Below are positions 11,200-23,689 of a DNA stretch of 64,000 bases, one piece after another. Origin of the DNA: Brachynemurus nebulosus. Its lineage: Eukaryota; Arthropoda; Insecta; Neuroptera; Myrmeleontidae. Position 1 is the stretch's first letter; each line of letters starts with the position of its first letter. Below the pieces are notes generated by a model that was not told the origin of the DNA, did no database searches, and worked only from the letters and a program-made list of their open reading frames with translations. The translations under genes and the position numbers were made by a program. The stretch covers positions 172,508,395-172,572,394 of the forward strand of contig JAPWDM010000001.1 of the NCBI GenBank assembly GCA_035578155.1, in the 5' to 3' direction.

Positions 11200-11690
11200 A
11201 ACACACAATAATATACGGATACTCTCAGCCCAGACACAATAGCCTCTGTTAATCAGTGAGTGAGTTGAATTTAGTTGCATTTACTACCTACTGATGTGAA
11301 GTTACTAGTGTTTTAATAAGTATTGCGTTATGAGGCAATAACACACTCGAGTGCACATTATCAGTGTGTGGTGTAAAAAAAACAATTGAAAAATAGCAGT
11401 TTTATATTTCATTTGTGTTCAAAATTTAATTTCCGTGTGGTTTTTGTTTTTTTTCTCTGGTGGGTGTTTGTTTTCCGATGTCCACGACTGTCGGTATTTT
11501 TGCATATCCGGTAATTTGTGGTTTATTGTGTTAGTTGTGTGTTTTGTCAGGATGGTTTTGTTTCCCTAGTATTCAGATACTTTCACTAAGTTTTATGAAG
11601 TGAATATACTTTCTTTTGAGCGTGACTGCTGGACACTGTACTATGGAGTTATGTAAAAGTATCAGGTTGAGACAGGTATATAGTCGGATC
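11200..11690 (+). promoter_or_regulatory. Candidate 5' exon/promoter region (weak)
   Basis: This tract is richer in G and T, carries no recognised mobile element, and lies 2.6 kb upstream of the first supported exon. It contains ATCAGTGAGTGAG and ATCAGTGTGTGG, which fit an arthropod initiator (TCAGT). An ATG at 11643 opens a short frame (MELCKSIRLRQ) directly into CAG|GTATAT, a plausible donor at 11676. However, that donor ends in phase 0, whereas the exon at 14298 needs one leading base, so they cannot join directly. A non-coding first exon remains possible. Confidence 0.25.
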
Positions 11691-12076
11691 TAGTGCAAGT
11701 CTAATTTGTAATTTGGATTTCACTCCAAGTGTTTGATTCATAGTAATATGACTCACGGCACTTAATCTTAAAGAGTCTTAACACTGGACGTACCGTATTT
11801 TAAATTTCTGAATTTCTATTATTTTCATCTGGATTTATATTTCAAAGTTTTGTTTTTATTTGCAACGAAAATTTTTTACCTAGAAATTTATCGAAAAGAA
11901 CAGAACTGTCAACTAGCAAAAATATTCCAGGTACGATATTGCGCTAGTTAACAGTTCTTCGAGTTCTTCGAATTTTAGTTCTATAAATAGTAAAATTTCA
12001 AAAGAAATAGAAAGTTATCTACGTTCAAATATCTACGAATCTGGCAATAAGTTTTCTGCGCTAAGAATAACAGATA

Positions 12077-13290
12077 GCGTATTTTCCGGTGTATAACGCG
12101 CACTCCAAAATTTGGAATAATTTTTTAGATTTTTGTATGCTCGCCATATAACGCGCACTCCAATCAGCTTAAAAATTCAGTTTTTTGTTGTAAAATTCGT
12201 ATTTCTTTTCAAATATTTTAAATACTATGTCAAAGCTATAATTAGCTTGTATAGTCGGGGTAATGGTCTGGGTCATGTTAAAAGGTTCTATAACTGCCTC
12301 AGAAAGTTGTAATTTAGCATACATTTTCACGGCCCAAAAACTGTAAATTTTGCAGTTTTACTGATTGCGCAGTCTAAAAGCAATATCGCTCAAGGCTAAT
12401 ATTTTACGGTATTCATTATGGATCTATACTGGAACTTTTGAGACATACATGTTTACGATCCGACAAAATTAAATATATTTAAAAAATTACCCAAAAATGC
12501 AGTTTTTTCGCAAATGAAATAAACTTTAAGCTGTTTGCGCAGTCTAAAGATATTATCTCTCAGGCCTAATATTTTATTATGTTTATACTATGCCTACTAC
12601 ACAACTTTTAAGACATATATGTTTCTGATCCGATGAAATCTATCTACTTTTTTCGGCCCACGCTATTATGGAAGCTTTTTTTGAAATCTTCCTGTTTTAC
12701 CACACGAAAAACTATAAAAAATTTTGTACTTTTTATTCAAACCGCCGCCATTTTTGCAAATTTCAAAAAAAAGCTCCCATGGGAAGACAGTGGTTTACCT
12801 ACAGATTAATAATCTATTTGATTTTTTTTCCCAAATGAAAACTGTGTCCACAATCATGGGCACCAAATATCACTCTTTTTTAAAGACACTTTTTTCAAAA
12901 AATTATAATATAAAAAAATAATAAATAAAAATGAATAAAAAAAATATTTTTGTATTGTTAAATAGTGGTATTAATCGTAAAAAAAAAGATTCATCCCCAT
13001 TCCCCATCCTATCCAACCCAAAAAAAAATCACGAAAATTGACTATTTCTCGGCCGATTACACTGTGATGGTACCTTAAAATACTTTTAAAAATTTTATTT
13101 TCCATATTACGAGTATTTTTGTTTTTGTATAACCCACTTACTATTGACAGAAGAATATATTATAATATTAAAATAGAAACCGTCATAATTTTTACAGAAT
13201 TTAGTTTTATATCCGGCGTATAATGTGCACCACGAAATTTGGATAATATTTTTAATGTTCAAGGTGCGCGTTATACGCTAAAAAACACGG
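12077..13290. mobile_element. TA-flanked element with GTATAACGCGCAC ends, 1.2 kb
   Basis: The left end, GCGTATTTTCCGGTGTATAA then CGCGCAC, is mirrored on the right (CCGTGTTTTTTAGCGTATAA then CGCGCAC on the minus strand). TA lies outside each end (12075-12076 and 13291-13292). This fits a pogo/Tc1-mariner-type non-autonomous element. The left end repeats ATAACGCGCACTCCAA twice. The interior holds an imperfect tandem duplication of about 170 bp, with TGCGCAGTCTAAA at about 12366 and 12536. No coding sequence was recognised. Confidence 0.65.
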
Positions 13291-14297
13291 TATATTAACT
13301 AACAATTTTTTAGAAGACATATTTAAAAGGCTTCTCAAAGTTGAGAATGAATCATCTGTTTCCTATTATTACAAGCAGTGCTCTCATTGGGCGGAAGTTC
13401 AAGGCCCCCAACCTGAACGGGTCTTGAAATGGGCCCATAAAACTTAGGAAAACAAGTTAGATGTGATCCTCGGGGCGACCAGGCTCGTTACCGTAAAAAT
13501 ACATTAAAATATACACATTTTTTTTTTTTAATGATTTGATTATTCGGGATAATAAGTTTTTGTTTCATGACAGAGTTATAATTTTTCGAGATATTTGCAA
13601 GAAATCACACATTTACATCCATAAGCGTGTGTGATAAAACATTGGACGGAATTGAGTAATTAAAGTTCTTACTTCTTACTTATACACAAACCTTTTTATG
13701 GTTTAATGTTTTTTTGTAGATTTTTGCTTTTCTAAAAGACTCCCAGAGACGTGAAAGTACTCCAACTTAGTGTGCCCAGGACATGCAAACACATTGTGTG
13801 GGCCCTCAAATTCAGTGTTCTCAGAGGCCTCTAATAGCTTAAGCGGTTTCTGACTATAATTCCTGATATATAACTACTTTTACTTCTAGGGTAGCACTTA
13901 ATTTTCTAGGAAAATTTAATGAGTAATTGCTGGTTTAAAATTTCCTAACACCTAGACCCCAAAAAAATACTATTATCGTAATTACATTTGCAATGTCGGC
14001 ATTTACAAACATGCACTACTCAGCTAATAATTCAATTAGTCAGATGGCCCACTTTTGTTTCAACATCTCTATCTATACAAACGGTTAAACTATTTTAATT
14101 ACTTAGGTGTTACTTTAGCGCCTAGGAGTGGTCAGTGTAAAATTATATATTCTTTTCTAATAATTTCTTGCATATTTTTCTCTTGCGCCGCTATAGTAAT
14201 TATAATTGATTAATCAATTAAGTAACTTTCTTCGTAATTAAATCGACATATTTCAATAATCGCACATATAATAACTCAATCCATTTTTCCGTTACAG

Positions 14298-15467
14298 GTT
14301 CAACAACGGATGATTTAGTACCCACATTGCTCGGTATCTATGATGAACTGTTACACAAACAACAATTCCTCACAACAACAATACATGGTAACAACACTGG
14401 CAATAATAATCCATCAACGGATCGGCAACAATCTCCGGCAACACTGGTAACGACCACCACTACCACTACAACAACAAATAATACTCCTCCTAGTGATGCG
14501 AACAACAAAGAAGACAATAGAACACTAACATCAACCGCTAACGAGCCATTATTCTCTTCACCACGCGATACTCAAACAAAATGCAACAATTACAACAGTG
14601 AAAACAGTGACAACAGTGACAACAATCGTACCAGTACTCATATTGTCAACAATAGTGAACGTACAAGTTGTGTAAATTTTCAAAAAAGCTGTGATACAAC
14701 TCATTCAAACAATTACAATGACGTAACAATACAAAAAAATCGTATCAACTGTGATAATAGCGCGCGTAACGCATGCGTAACAACAAGTGTAACGTCATCG
14801 GTGAAACACACACGAATATTTTGTGAACGAAAACATTTAAGTGTTATAAATATATCGCCAAATGTGCAACGACTTCTATCGCATTCATTCATTTCCACGC
14901 AAAATGCGAGTGAAAATGATCGAACATCGCGAACAGCCAGTCCAAAATCATCACCGCGATCCCCGAAATTTTTCCCACAAATCTTTTCCAATCGCCTAAC
15001 AAATAAAACCGCGGAAACAATGATGGAACAATTAAAATTACCGATCGTTATCACGGAACCCACAACGACAAGTAGTAGTTGCGAGGAGAAATCCTCCGAC
15101 GAAAATTCTCGATCGGGTATTAGTGTTAATATATCACCTTCATGCCTGTTACAAGTGCCTCGTCCGTTATCGATGGCAAGTATCGCCTCATCGTCCAGTT
15201 CCTCGTCAAGTTCGTCAGTGTCGATGTTATCAAACGGGAAAAGTGTCGGGTGTTGTCGACATAGTGGTGCTGCTAGTGCTAACGCGTATTTGGCGTCGGT
15301 GGAGAGTTTGGACGATGATGATGTGGATGAGTGTGATGAGGATGCGGATGAGGAAAGTGATTGTTGTGAGGAACAGGATAAAAAAAGTTTAGCTTCCAGA
15401 CAGTCGAGTAAAAAGTTAAATGCGAAAAGCAATCGGGCTTGTGCGAATAATGATAGCAACAATCAAG
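14298..15467 (+). CDS. Internal coding exon of a PLEKHG-like RhoGEF gene (low-complexity N-terminal region)
   Basis: The frame is open for 389 full codons from a good acceptor (TTTTTCCGTTACAG ending at 14297) to a strong donor (CAAG|GTGAGT at 15468). It opens STTDDLVPTLLGIYDELLHK, the most conserved-looking part. It then becomes Thr/Asn-rich (about residues 30-65), Ser/Asn-rich, and contains SPKSSPRSPKFFPQ (about 215-230), a run of ten serines (about 292-303), and an acidic stretch DDDDVDECDEDADEE (about 337-352) followed by a basic tail. It starts two bases into a codon and ends with one leftover base (G), so neither end is a true start or stop. That leftover base joins in frame to the exon at 45488. 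No domain is recognisable within it; long disordered N-terminal regions are common in RhoGEFs. Codon use is clearly constrained relative to the flanking sequence. Upstream exons were not identified. Confidence 0.8.
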
Positions 15468-15980
15468 GTGAGTTTTGGTCATATTGTATTTTATTAGGAC
15501 GCTGCTCTTATGCAGGACCGAATTTACCTTTGAGAAACCCCTGGATATTTCTTATGTGAAGGTCCGTGAATACTTTTGTAGAAGCGAAAGAAAAACGAAA
15601 AAGCGCTTATCCTTCCTATTTTGCTCCTGTTTTGAGGGATCCATTGTTAATTTTGTGGAAACCACAGGGCACGTGTCCCAAGTGTCCTTATATAAATCCG
15701 GCTCTACTCTTACGTAAAATCGAGAAGATTCAAAGGAATTTATGGCGAGAGTTTCCATTCGTTTATTTTGTACTAACTTCAGTATCAGTTTCCACTTAAG
15801 ATTTTAAATAGTTATTATTTCATATTGATAGGAAAAGACTATTGCGCGAGAGTGTATCCTGTTTCCCACTAATTAAGAAAAATCAGTAAACATATTGTAG
15901 ATTTATTCGGAAGTACTTTCCATTATGGTATAGAGATCGTATTCCATCTCTTTGCACAATAAGCTACATACTAAATAAAT

Positions 15981-16366
15981 TAGTGATTAGCAAATACAAG
16001 ACCAAGACTTAGCAGTCTTGGTCTTGGTCTTGTTCTTGCATTAAGAATCTTGGTCTTGGTCTTGCTAGAGCAGTTTGAGTCTTGGTCTTAGTATTGCTAA
16101 AAAATCTTGCAATTTCTTGCATTTTTTTATCGAATTTTTTCCTTCTAAAATCAAAATCTTCTCTCTTTACGGTGTTAATTATACTTTCAAACTATTTAAA
16201 TAGTTTAGCAAGAGTCTTGCTTTTTTCTTGCTTTTGTCTTGGTCTTGCTCACTTGAGTCTTGGTATTGGTCTTGCAGCCATACTTATAGTCTTGGTCTTG
16301 GTCTTGCTGTTGTTATACATAGTCTTGGTCTTGGTCTTGGTCTTGCACTAATTTTGCTCATCACTA
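15981..16366 (+). mobile_element. hAT miniature element made of CTTGGT repeats, copy 1 (386 bp)
   Basis: The ends are TAGTGATTAGCAAA and TTTTGCTCATCACTA, a hAT-like inverted pair. The flanks AAATAAAT and AAATAATT match at 7 of 8 bases, consistent with an old 8-bp duplication. The interior is dominated by GTCTTGGTCTTGGTCTTG blocks near both ends, with CAAGACCAAGACT inverted at the left. A copy of identical length lies at 30100-30485 in the same orientation. The repeats give a long leucine/valine-rich open frame that is an artefact. Confidence 0.85.
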
Positions 16367-17370
16367 AAATAATTGAAGAGACAGAAATGTTATATTTCTA
16401 CTAAAAATCTCCTCGTGAAATACAAGCTTTGTCATGAAAAAGTACGCCTTCTTTTCATTCGAACCTAACTGCAAATTTTGCGCCTTGGGGCATATTAGAT
16501 TCGAGCGCCCCCTCCGAAAAGTCTTTTTTTCTCCTAAAAATGTACCTGGCGAGCAAAAGGGCGCCATTCTGCGTTCTCTTCTTTCTGCTGTTGATTGTAA
16601 CTTCACGGAAATCTTTTTCTCAACTTAGAAAATATAAAATTTCTAAATTTGATATCCAAATGATAAGACTCTATAGAACAATTTGAATACTCAATTTGAA
16701 TACTCAACACATCCAAAACACATAAGCATTACAAAATTTGAGAGAGAGAGAAAAGCTTTAACTCCGCCCGATTAATCAAAGATCTCGCTGGAAACAGTGT
16801 CGAAAAAGTAACATTCGTTAACTAGAGAGGACTTAATACTATCTAAATTACAATTATGTCCAAAATTTCAGTTCCGTTTGCAATTATCGTGCACCATAAC
16901 AGTCTGATTTGTGAACATTTTAATAAGCTACATCAATATTTACAAACATTAAACACTGTTACGACTGTTATTCATTTTGTTTAGTTTTTAGACAACGGAA
17001 ATTCGATGAAAAAAAAACACGCAATTAATATTAAAACACATACCTACCTATTTGAAACCTATAAAAAATGAATAAATTTGCTATAGCAAGTCCATTTATG
17101 AATGGCACAACAATACTGGTGTTATGAAATTAATAAGTTTCTTTTCCTGAACACTTGTTCAACCGAATATAGTTTTTGATACCGTTGTTTCACAGTTAAG
17201 TACCTAGGTACAATACTGAGTGAATCAGTTAGTTCGTAACTCTCTCTCTTTCGCTGGCAGCTGTATGTAGAGATTAATTTCAAAGACTAGTTTTTCCATG
17301 AATATACTTCATTAAAGAATTTCCAAATAACTATTTTCAGTATTTTATCATCTAGATACATATAATAAAA

Positions 17371-17889
17371 CTGTAACGAGACCGTTTCTGTATATGGAAT
17401 AAATATATATATATATATTTTTTTTTGAAAATTGTACTGGCACTGTAAATAGTTATCGATCTAGATATCAAAACAGCAATTTTTAAAATTTTTGTCTGTC
17501 TTTCTGTTCACGCATCACGCAAAAGCTACTGGATGGATTTTAATGAAATTTGGTGTGATGATAATTTATTACCTGGTCAACATTTAACATACTTTTTACT
17601 CCGGGAAAATGTCTCATTCCCACGGGAAAATAGAAAAACCATTTTGAGCATATGCACACATTACGCAAAAACTATTGAACGGATTTGTATGAAATTTGGT
17701 GTAGTAATAACTTATTACCTACGTCAACACTTAAGATACATTTTATTACGGGAAAATGGTTCCTTCCGTCGCGTCCTTTCCTTTCGTCCTTTCCGTAGTT
17801 TACATAAAACTATTGATCTATTCAAATGCTTTATAATTATTATACTTATACATTCCTCATTCGCGAACGATGTCGCGGGTACAGCTAGT
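17371..17889 (+). mobile_element. Helentron/DINE-like repeat (family A), most complete copy
   Basis: It starts CTGTAACGAGACCGTTTCTG, followed by a short TA tract (17405-17418), the GATATCAAAACAGCAATTTT block, GTCTGTCTTTCTGTTCACGC, two internal 140-bp units, and the end GATGTCGCGGGTACAGCTAG. An end near CTAGT with a short preceding GC-rich palindrome fits Helitron/Helentron 3' ends. No coding sequence is present. Confidence 0.75.
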
Positions 17890-19318
17890 AAAAAAATATA
17901 AGGGTTCCAAAATCTTTCTTCAGAACTCTAAAAATTTCTGGATCGTTAGCCCCAAAACTTTTAAATTTAACAGTTTGTCTATAACAGACCCCATTCATAG
18001 TCTAATTTTTTGTATTTTTTAGCTATGCCTCGCGGTTTCGGCTATTCGAAATTCTTTGCAAAATCAGTTCCAGTTATAATGCTTCGTTCCGCTTGTCAAA
18101 CGACTTCAAAGTAGCCATATTCACTATTTATAAATAAAACACTTTACAAAAAATATTTAATAAATAAACACGTTTATTTTTGAAACTCTTATAACATATT
18201 TCAATGAATATGATCATTATCAAACAAGTGAAATTACGTTAATTAATGTAATGTTTGACATGTTTCGATCAATTGAAATCACATTAATTTTGAATACCAT
18301 AAAAAAAGTAACGCTCGGATCTGTTAAATTTAGCCATATTTAAATTTTAATAGCATATCTAATTTCCACATTTTGATCCTTTCCGTATAGATTCCCCCAA
18401 TTTTGGGCCCTTTTCGATGATTACAAAGCCTTGGTGAACAGTTTGAAATTCATTTGGGAAGTCCCAAAGTCTAGAGGACAATTTTTAACCTTAGAGTATC
18501 ACTGTTTCGCCAGTGAAGTTTTTGAAAGATTGGAAAATTTTCGAATTTATCTGTGGCGCAAAAAAACTACATATTTTTCTTTTTTTTGTCGCATAGGGAA
18601 AAAAGTTAATTTAGCTCGATTTAAGAATGCTCATCAAAAATTAGCTCGATAAAAAATTTTTTAAGGGTCGCTCAAAACTTTTTAAAATTTGAAAATGGGC
18701 CAAAAATCGATTTTTGTTTTTTCAGTAACCTAACATGCTCAACTATTTTGGCCAATGGTGCAGTATGAACAACTATTTTTTTAAACAGTACCTAAACAAA
18801 CATTAAAAAAATTACTTTTTATGTACTTTGAAAGAATTGTTTTAAACATGCACATTGTCTGTAATTTAAATAGACGAATACAAGCTCGTTGATAAATTAT
18901 TTTCGAAAATTGCGAACAAACTAGTTTTTAAAATTAAACTCTATATTTTAGCTTTTCCGTTCGACTTAGAAAACGGTAATTGATTCAACCACTATCTAAC
19001 AAAATGTACATAATGTTCGTCTAACACATCATAATGTACATGTACTTACAATCGCATTCTGAATATTAATTTCAAACAATAATTATAATTAATTTAATTA
19101 CATATTGTTTCTAATGAATCACTTTCATTTGACGTTTTGTTCGTTCAGTTAGTTGAGATTATAACGATTAGTTCATTAGAGTTAATCAAGGTTTCATGAC
19201 CAGAAACAATCAAGTATATTTTGTTTTTACGTACGAAAATGTAATTGTTTGAACTACCTATTCGTGTACAAAGAAGATATTGATATATCCTGTTGGGATG
19301 ATTACATACTTAAAGTAG

Positions 19319-19992
19319 ACTAGCTGTACCCGTGACGTCGTTCGTGCGACACTTTGTTATAAAATCAATGAGAAGTATATCGCGCGTACTCTTTCTATAC
19401 CTCGTATCTGAAAAGTCCCGATTTTTGGAGATACAAATCTTTATTTAAATCTGTGTTTTCTACCAATCTACCAAGGGATCTGCCAGAAATCGCCACCGAT
19501 AGGACTCCCAAACTTCTCTTCGGATACTCCCAATGTACAGGTTTGAAACCGCTCGGTACGTCTTTTGCCATTGGCCACGTGAAAAAACGAGGTTAGGCCA
19601 CTTGCCAGGAAAGTGGTTTTACACAGTGATAGGCCGGTCCACGACATGTTTCATAACCCATTTGTACCTATACAGCGTATCCCGTTTGGCTATGGCCACG
19701 TGCAGACTTTTTGTACACTTGATGCCCTATAACTTTTGAAGGCCAGGTTCTCCGTTGAACAAAGTTGGACTACTTGACCAAGGCTATCGATCGGCACCGG
19801 TCTCAACCTTGGGCGCTAAGGGCCAGCTCATCCCCATATACTTTTGTCCATTGTCTTTTCATTAAAATCCGTCCAGTAGTTTTAGCGTGATGCGTGAACA
19901 GATAGACAGACAGACAAAAATTTTAAAAATCGCGGTTTTGATATCTACATCGATAACTATTTACAGTACCAGTACAATTTTTAAAAAATATT

Positions 19993-19994
<2 letters not shown>
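19319..19994 (-). mobile_element. Helentron/DINE-like repeat (family A), minus-strand copy with GC-rich middle
   Basis: Read on the minus strand, it ends GACGTCACGGGTACAGCTAG at 19319 and begins at the (TA)n tract. GACAGACAGACA at 19907-19918 is the inverted GTCT microsatellite. Between them lies a GC-richer section (19440-19840) not present in the other copies, which may be extra element sequence or captured DNA. The short frame within it has no recognisable product. Confidence 0.7.

Positions 19995-20082
<88 letters not shown>
19995..20082. repeat. (TA)n microsatellite shared by two opposed repeats
   Basis: This pure TA tract separates a minus-strand family A element from a plus-strand family B repeat, both of which carry TA tracts at exactly this end in other copies. 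Confidence 0.95.
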
Positions 20083-20089
<7 letters not shown>

Positions 20090-20360
20090 GGTGTCTGCAC
20101 GATAACTCTCGAACGAAATGTTCTAGGTTTACGAAATTTGGTGAAAATGCTGGAAGTACCGTTGGACGAGTTCGTTTTTAGCCAAAAATTCCACTTAACT
20201 AAAAGCTTTTCCGACATTTTTTACACCATTAAAAAGAGGAAGAAAAATTACATAAAAAAGGTTTTAAACCATCATTCTATCTAAAAACTGGTTTCCGAGG
20301 AAAATGAATTTTTATAAACGGAAATTCGCTATGTTATGCAGGATGCTGCGACAGGGGTAT
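20083..20360 (+). repeat. TA-anchored repeat family B, good copy
   Basis: After the TA tract comes GTCTGCACGATAACTCTCGA, TTCTAGGTTTACGAAATTTG, CCGTTGGACGAGTTCG, a TTACACCATTAAAAAG block, and the end TTCGCTATGTTATGCAGGAT then GCTGCGACAGGGGTATT. It has the same order and orientation as copies at 6830, 41683, 43333 and 45018. There are no inverted ends or coding capacity; the class is not established. Confidence 0.8.
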
Positions 20361-21092
20361 TTTTTTCTTTTTTTTTAATTCATCTTACAAAATCAAGATA
20401 TCAAATTAACTTTCCTATTCCATTTCCATAACAATATAAATTTCCATTTATATAACGATCATTTTCGTCTATATATTATTGTGACTTTTATTTCTTTTTT
20501 TTTTTCTTTTTTTAATTCGTCTTACAAAATCAAGATATCAAATTTGTTGTTACATTGATCTGTCATAATATGTCCTTGACTACGGAACGCACATGAATAA
20601 ATACTTTAAATTTCTTTTTTTTTTGCAAGAATGACCCACATAACCTGATTTAGTGAAAGTTCATTGTATTTATTTCATTTTGATTTTTATATGTGATATA
20701 ATCAAAATTAAAAAATACTTTTGTTTAGTACGATCCAATATAATCGCCAGCACATTACTCAAGAATATCATGTTTAGTAATCTTCGGTCACTTGTTGTCA
20801 TTTGGTCACTTTCAATTTTGTGTAAATTTTGATTACTTAATTTTTGGAATTTATTTACGAATTTTATAGTTTAGTGACAATAAATTAGAATTGGCAATGA
20901 GTACATTTTTTTTTTAAGTATACTTATTAAATGTAAGTTTATCAAATTTTGTGTTCTTATTAAATGCACTATTAATTCAGTTACTTGCTCTATAAATTAA
21001 GAATGATTATAATTATTTAAGAATGATTATAGGTATACTTATTTAAGAAAAAATAGAAAAGAATTTAAGTTTTGAATTAGAAATACCTACAT

Positions 21093-21627
21093 ATATTTTT
21101 TAAAGGGGAGATTCGCTAAAAAAGAAATCGGTTTTTTTTTGCATAATTATCTTTCTTAAGGTGTTAGAAAAATTCTCCTAAAATTTTGTTAAAAAAAATT
21201 TAGAAATCAAAAATTTATGGGCATTTTAGTGCACGCATTTTACTATAAGTCAATTTAAATAAAAAACTTCAAATATTTTTTAAAGGGGAGATTCGCTAAA
21301 AAAGAAATCGGTTTTTTTTCATAATTATCTTTCTTAAGGTGTTAGAAAAATTCTCCTAAAATTTTGTTAAAAAAAATTCAGAAATCAAAATTTTATGGGC
21401 ATTTTAGTGCACGCATTTTACTATAAGTCAATTTAAATAAAAAACTTCAAATATTTTTTAAAGGGGAGATTCGCTAAAAAAGAAATCGGTTTTTTTTTCA
21501 TAATTATCTTTCTTAAGGTGTTAGAACAATTCTTCTAAAATTTTGTTAAAAAAAATTCAGAAATCAAAAATTTATGGGCATTTTAATGCACGCATTTTAC
21601 TATAAGTCAATTTAAATAAAAAACTTT
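21093..21627 (+). repeat. Tandem array, three copies of a 177-180 bp unit
   Basis: Units start at about 21093, 21273 and 21451. Each contains TTTTTTAAAGGGGAGATTCG, AAAGAAATCGGTTTTTTT, TCTTTCTTAAGGTGTTAGAA, TATGGGCATTTTAGTGCACG and TAAGTCAATTTAAATAAAAA. They differ by only a few bases, so the array is young or homogenised. It may be a small satellite, or an internal tandem part of a mobile element. The downstream text (CTCGAAAGTACGTTTTTCGA) does not repeat. Confidence 0.9.
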
Positions 21628-22107
21628 AAACGCTTTTTCCTCGAAAGTACGTTTTTCGACATGGTTCCTCATGTATCTCAAAAAATATTTGAGATATTGA
21701 TATAAATCAAAGTGCATATGATTCCATCATTTTGACAGGAACTAGGATCTTTTGGTTCCATAATTTTTTTTTCAAAATAGCGTCTGTTTATAGTCGAGAA
21801 AAAGCGATGATTTTTGAAAATTTATTTTCAAAATACGATTTCTCGCTGGTTTATTTTTTTTTCTTAGATCCTAGTTAGATCCATTATCATAACTGTACAT
21901 ACGTATATTTTCAGAAAATTCTTGATTTTTTTTTTTTTTTTTTTTTTTTTTTGGTTCACTGGCGATTTCAGAACTCGTGGAACCATCAAGGTGGAAAAAT
22001 CTCACAGTGTCGTCTTCAAAGCCATTTATACGCAGCTCATTTTTGAACTTTTAAAAAAAACTTTTTTTTGTAATCTCAAGATATGTAGAAACAATGTGGT
22101 AGTTATA

Positions 22108-22633
22108 CAGCTGAACACTTTTTTGTGCGGTGGATAGGGACTGCATAAAAAAAATCGCACAAAAAAAATATATTCAAAAATATCATAAATAGCTATAAAA
22201 AGTATAGTTCGATCCAGATTGTACAAAAAACTTTTTTTGTACGGTTGGTCGGGACCGCATAAAAAAAGTTTTTAATCGAAAAAATATCACTCAAAACTTA
22301 AAAATTTCCTTAGACGTTGCTTCTATAAACAAGATAAAGCATTAATTTACACGTAGAACCATTTTATTTCAATTTTATAATATTATGAAAATTTTGAAAA
22401 ATACATCTTTAACAAAATTAAATGATGCAATAACTTATGTTCTTATGCAGTGTATTGATGGTGCTTAAAAGCCGTTAAAAAGTATTTTTATCAGAGAAAG
22501 TTGTTAATAGTAATTGTTGAAGTTTCTTACTGTCTCGTGATTTGGATTCACATTATGCATTTTAATGGCCATTTTTTACAAACCGCATAAAAAAAACGCA
22601 CAAAAAAGGACCGCATAAAAAAGAGTTTAGCTG
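22108..22633. mobile_element. pogo-like miniature element with CAGCTRAAC ends, 526 bp
   Basis: The left end CAGCTGAACACTTTTTTGTG and the right end (CAGCTAAACTCTTTTTTATG on the minus strand) are inverted, each with TA outside (22106-22107, 22634-22635). The interior repeats GGGACCGCATAAAAAAA-type words in several places. A second, interrupted copy lies in the opposite orientation at 27428-28612. It has no transposase. Confidence 0.85.
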
Positions 22634-23689
22634 TATTTAGTTTTTTAATAAAATATTTATTTGTATAAAAAAAAAATAATAAAAAAGGTCGATTTTTGAT
22701 GTTTTTTGTCGAATCTGCTTTTAATAAAATCAAGGAAATACTTTCAGTAAAGTCAGGAAAATATGATCTAGAGAAAGAGTGGCCACTCTGTATAATCTAA
22801 TATCAAAAAATAATTTTTTATACATCGATAGCTTGACGTTAAAACAAATTTGACGTTGAAAATTTAAAAATAAAAAGTGTAGGCATTATATAAACATGTT
22901 GATAAATGTTTTGCCAATAATTGTTTTTTTGTGTATAATTACTAAATAATTACAAATAATTGCCGTTGGTATCATTTTCTGTCTACGGCAGGTGAAAAAA
23001 AAATTCACTTTCAAACTACCTACCACAGGTTTAATAACTAACATTAACCTTCAAATAAAAATAATTCTTTTTTTCTTAAAAGTTTCGGAAATTAATAATT
23101 TTTTTTTCATGGCGTTTAATGTTATTATTTCGTTAAAAATGGTAGGTAGTACCAGGTGAAATGTCACTCAAGTTATTTCTAGGTATTCGTGGTAATTGAA
23201 GACCAGATTCGTTGTGAAACATACCCTGCCATTTGGTGACAGGTACATGATTCGATTTTTTAAAACTTGAATATTATTGATATAAAAAATAAAAATTATA
23301 AAATTCTCCCGGTTTGACACAAAACGCTACACATTTCTCTGATTTTTTTTTTTTTTTTTTGAAGTCTTAATACCCTCTGAGTTCCATTTTTATTACGACT
23401 AAACCATTGACTTACTTAGAAAATTGCTTAAAATCATAGCAGCCTATCGGAGCAACTGATTGCTACATTTAGAAACTTTATTCCAACTTATGGAAAGCCT
23501 ACCGTAGGCGATGCTAGTTTTCACTTGCAGGATTTATTTGCAGGGAACTGTGCATGGAATATTACTTACAGATTGACAGGGCTTCAAAGCTCGTTGTTTC
23601 TTGTAATTTGGCAGGGCGCGATGCTAATTTTGGCTTCATATGAAATTCATTAGTTTGTCAGTGATAAAATTAAAACTACTGATAGCGTA

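Larger units (their letters stand above)
1..14297. other. Region upstream of the first supported exon: repeats, no supported gene
   Basis: Apart from the elements listed separately, I see no coding region here. Stretches with nothing I can identify are 1-650, 1120-2075, 2285-3070, 3960-6010, 8600-9550, 9725-10250, 10820-11200, 11700-12070 and 13300-14290. They are AT-rich, with short poly-A and poly-T runs. Weak relics include a hAT-like end near 5346-5450 (a TCCATACGTC-type start with no partner end), and GC-richer text at 13380-13860 that may be an old transposon. Whether this is intergenic or a 5' intron depends on where transcription of the RhoGEF-like gene starts. Confidence 0.6.

Noticed and set aside
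14713..15462. A 249-codon open frame on the minus strand
   Set aside because: It lies antisense to the supported exon. Its Leu/Ser composition follows from the repeats on the coding strand, and it has no domain.
15468..15559. In-frame extension of the exon beyond 15467
   Set aside because: A strong GTGAGT donor lies at 15468, and the phase fits the exon at 45488. The extension has no coding character and ends at a stop.
16082..16351. Leu/Val-rich 89-codon frame that looks like a membrane protein
   Set aside because: It is a translation of CTTGGT repeats inside a hAT miniature element.
19887..20217. Open frames rich in Ile-Tyr repeats, also at 39681, 41605, 43195 and 44889
   Set aside because: They are translations of (TA)n microsatellites.
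21093..21627. CRISPR-like array
   Set aside because: Units are whole 179-bp tandem copies with no short repeat/unique spacer alternation, and the sequence is eukaryotic.
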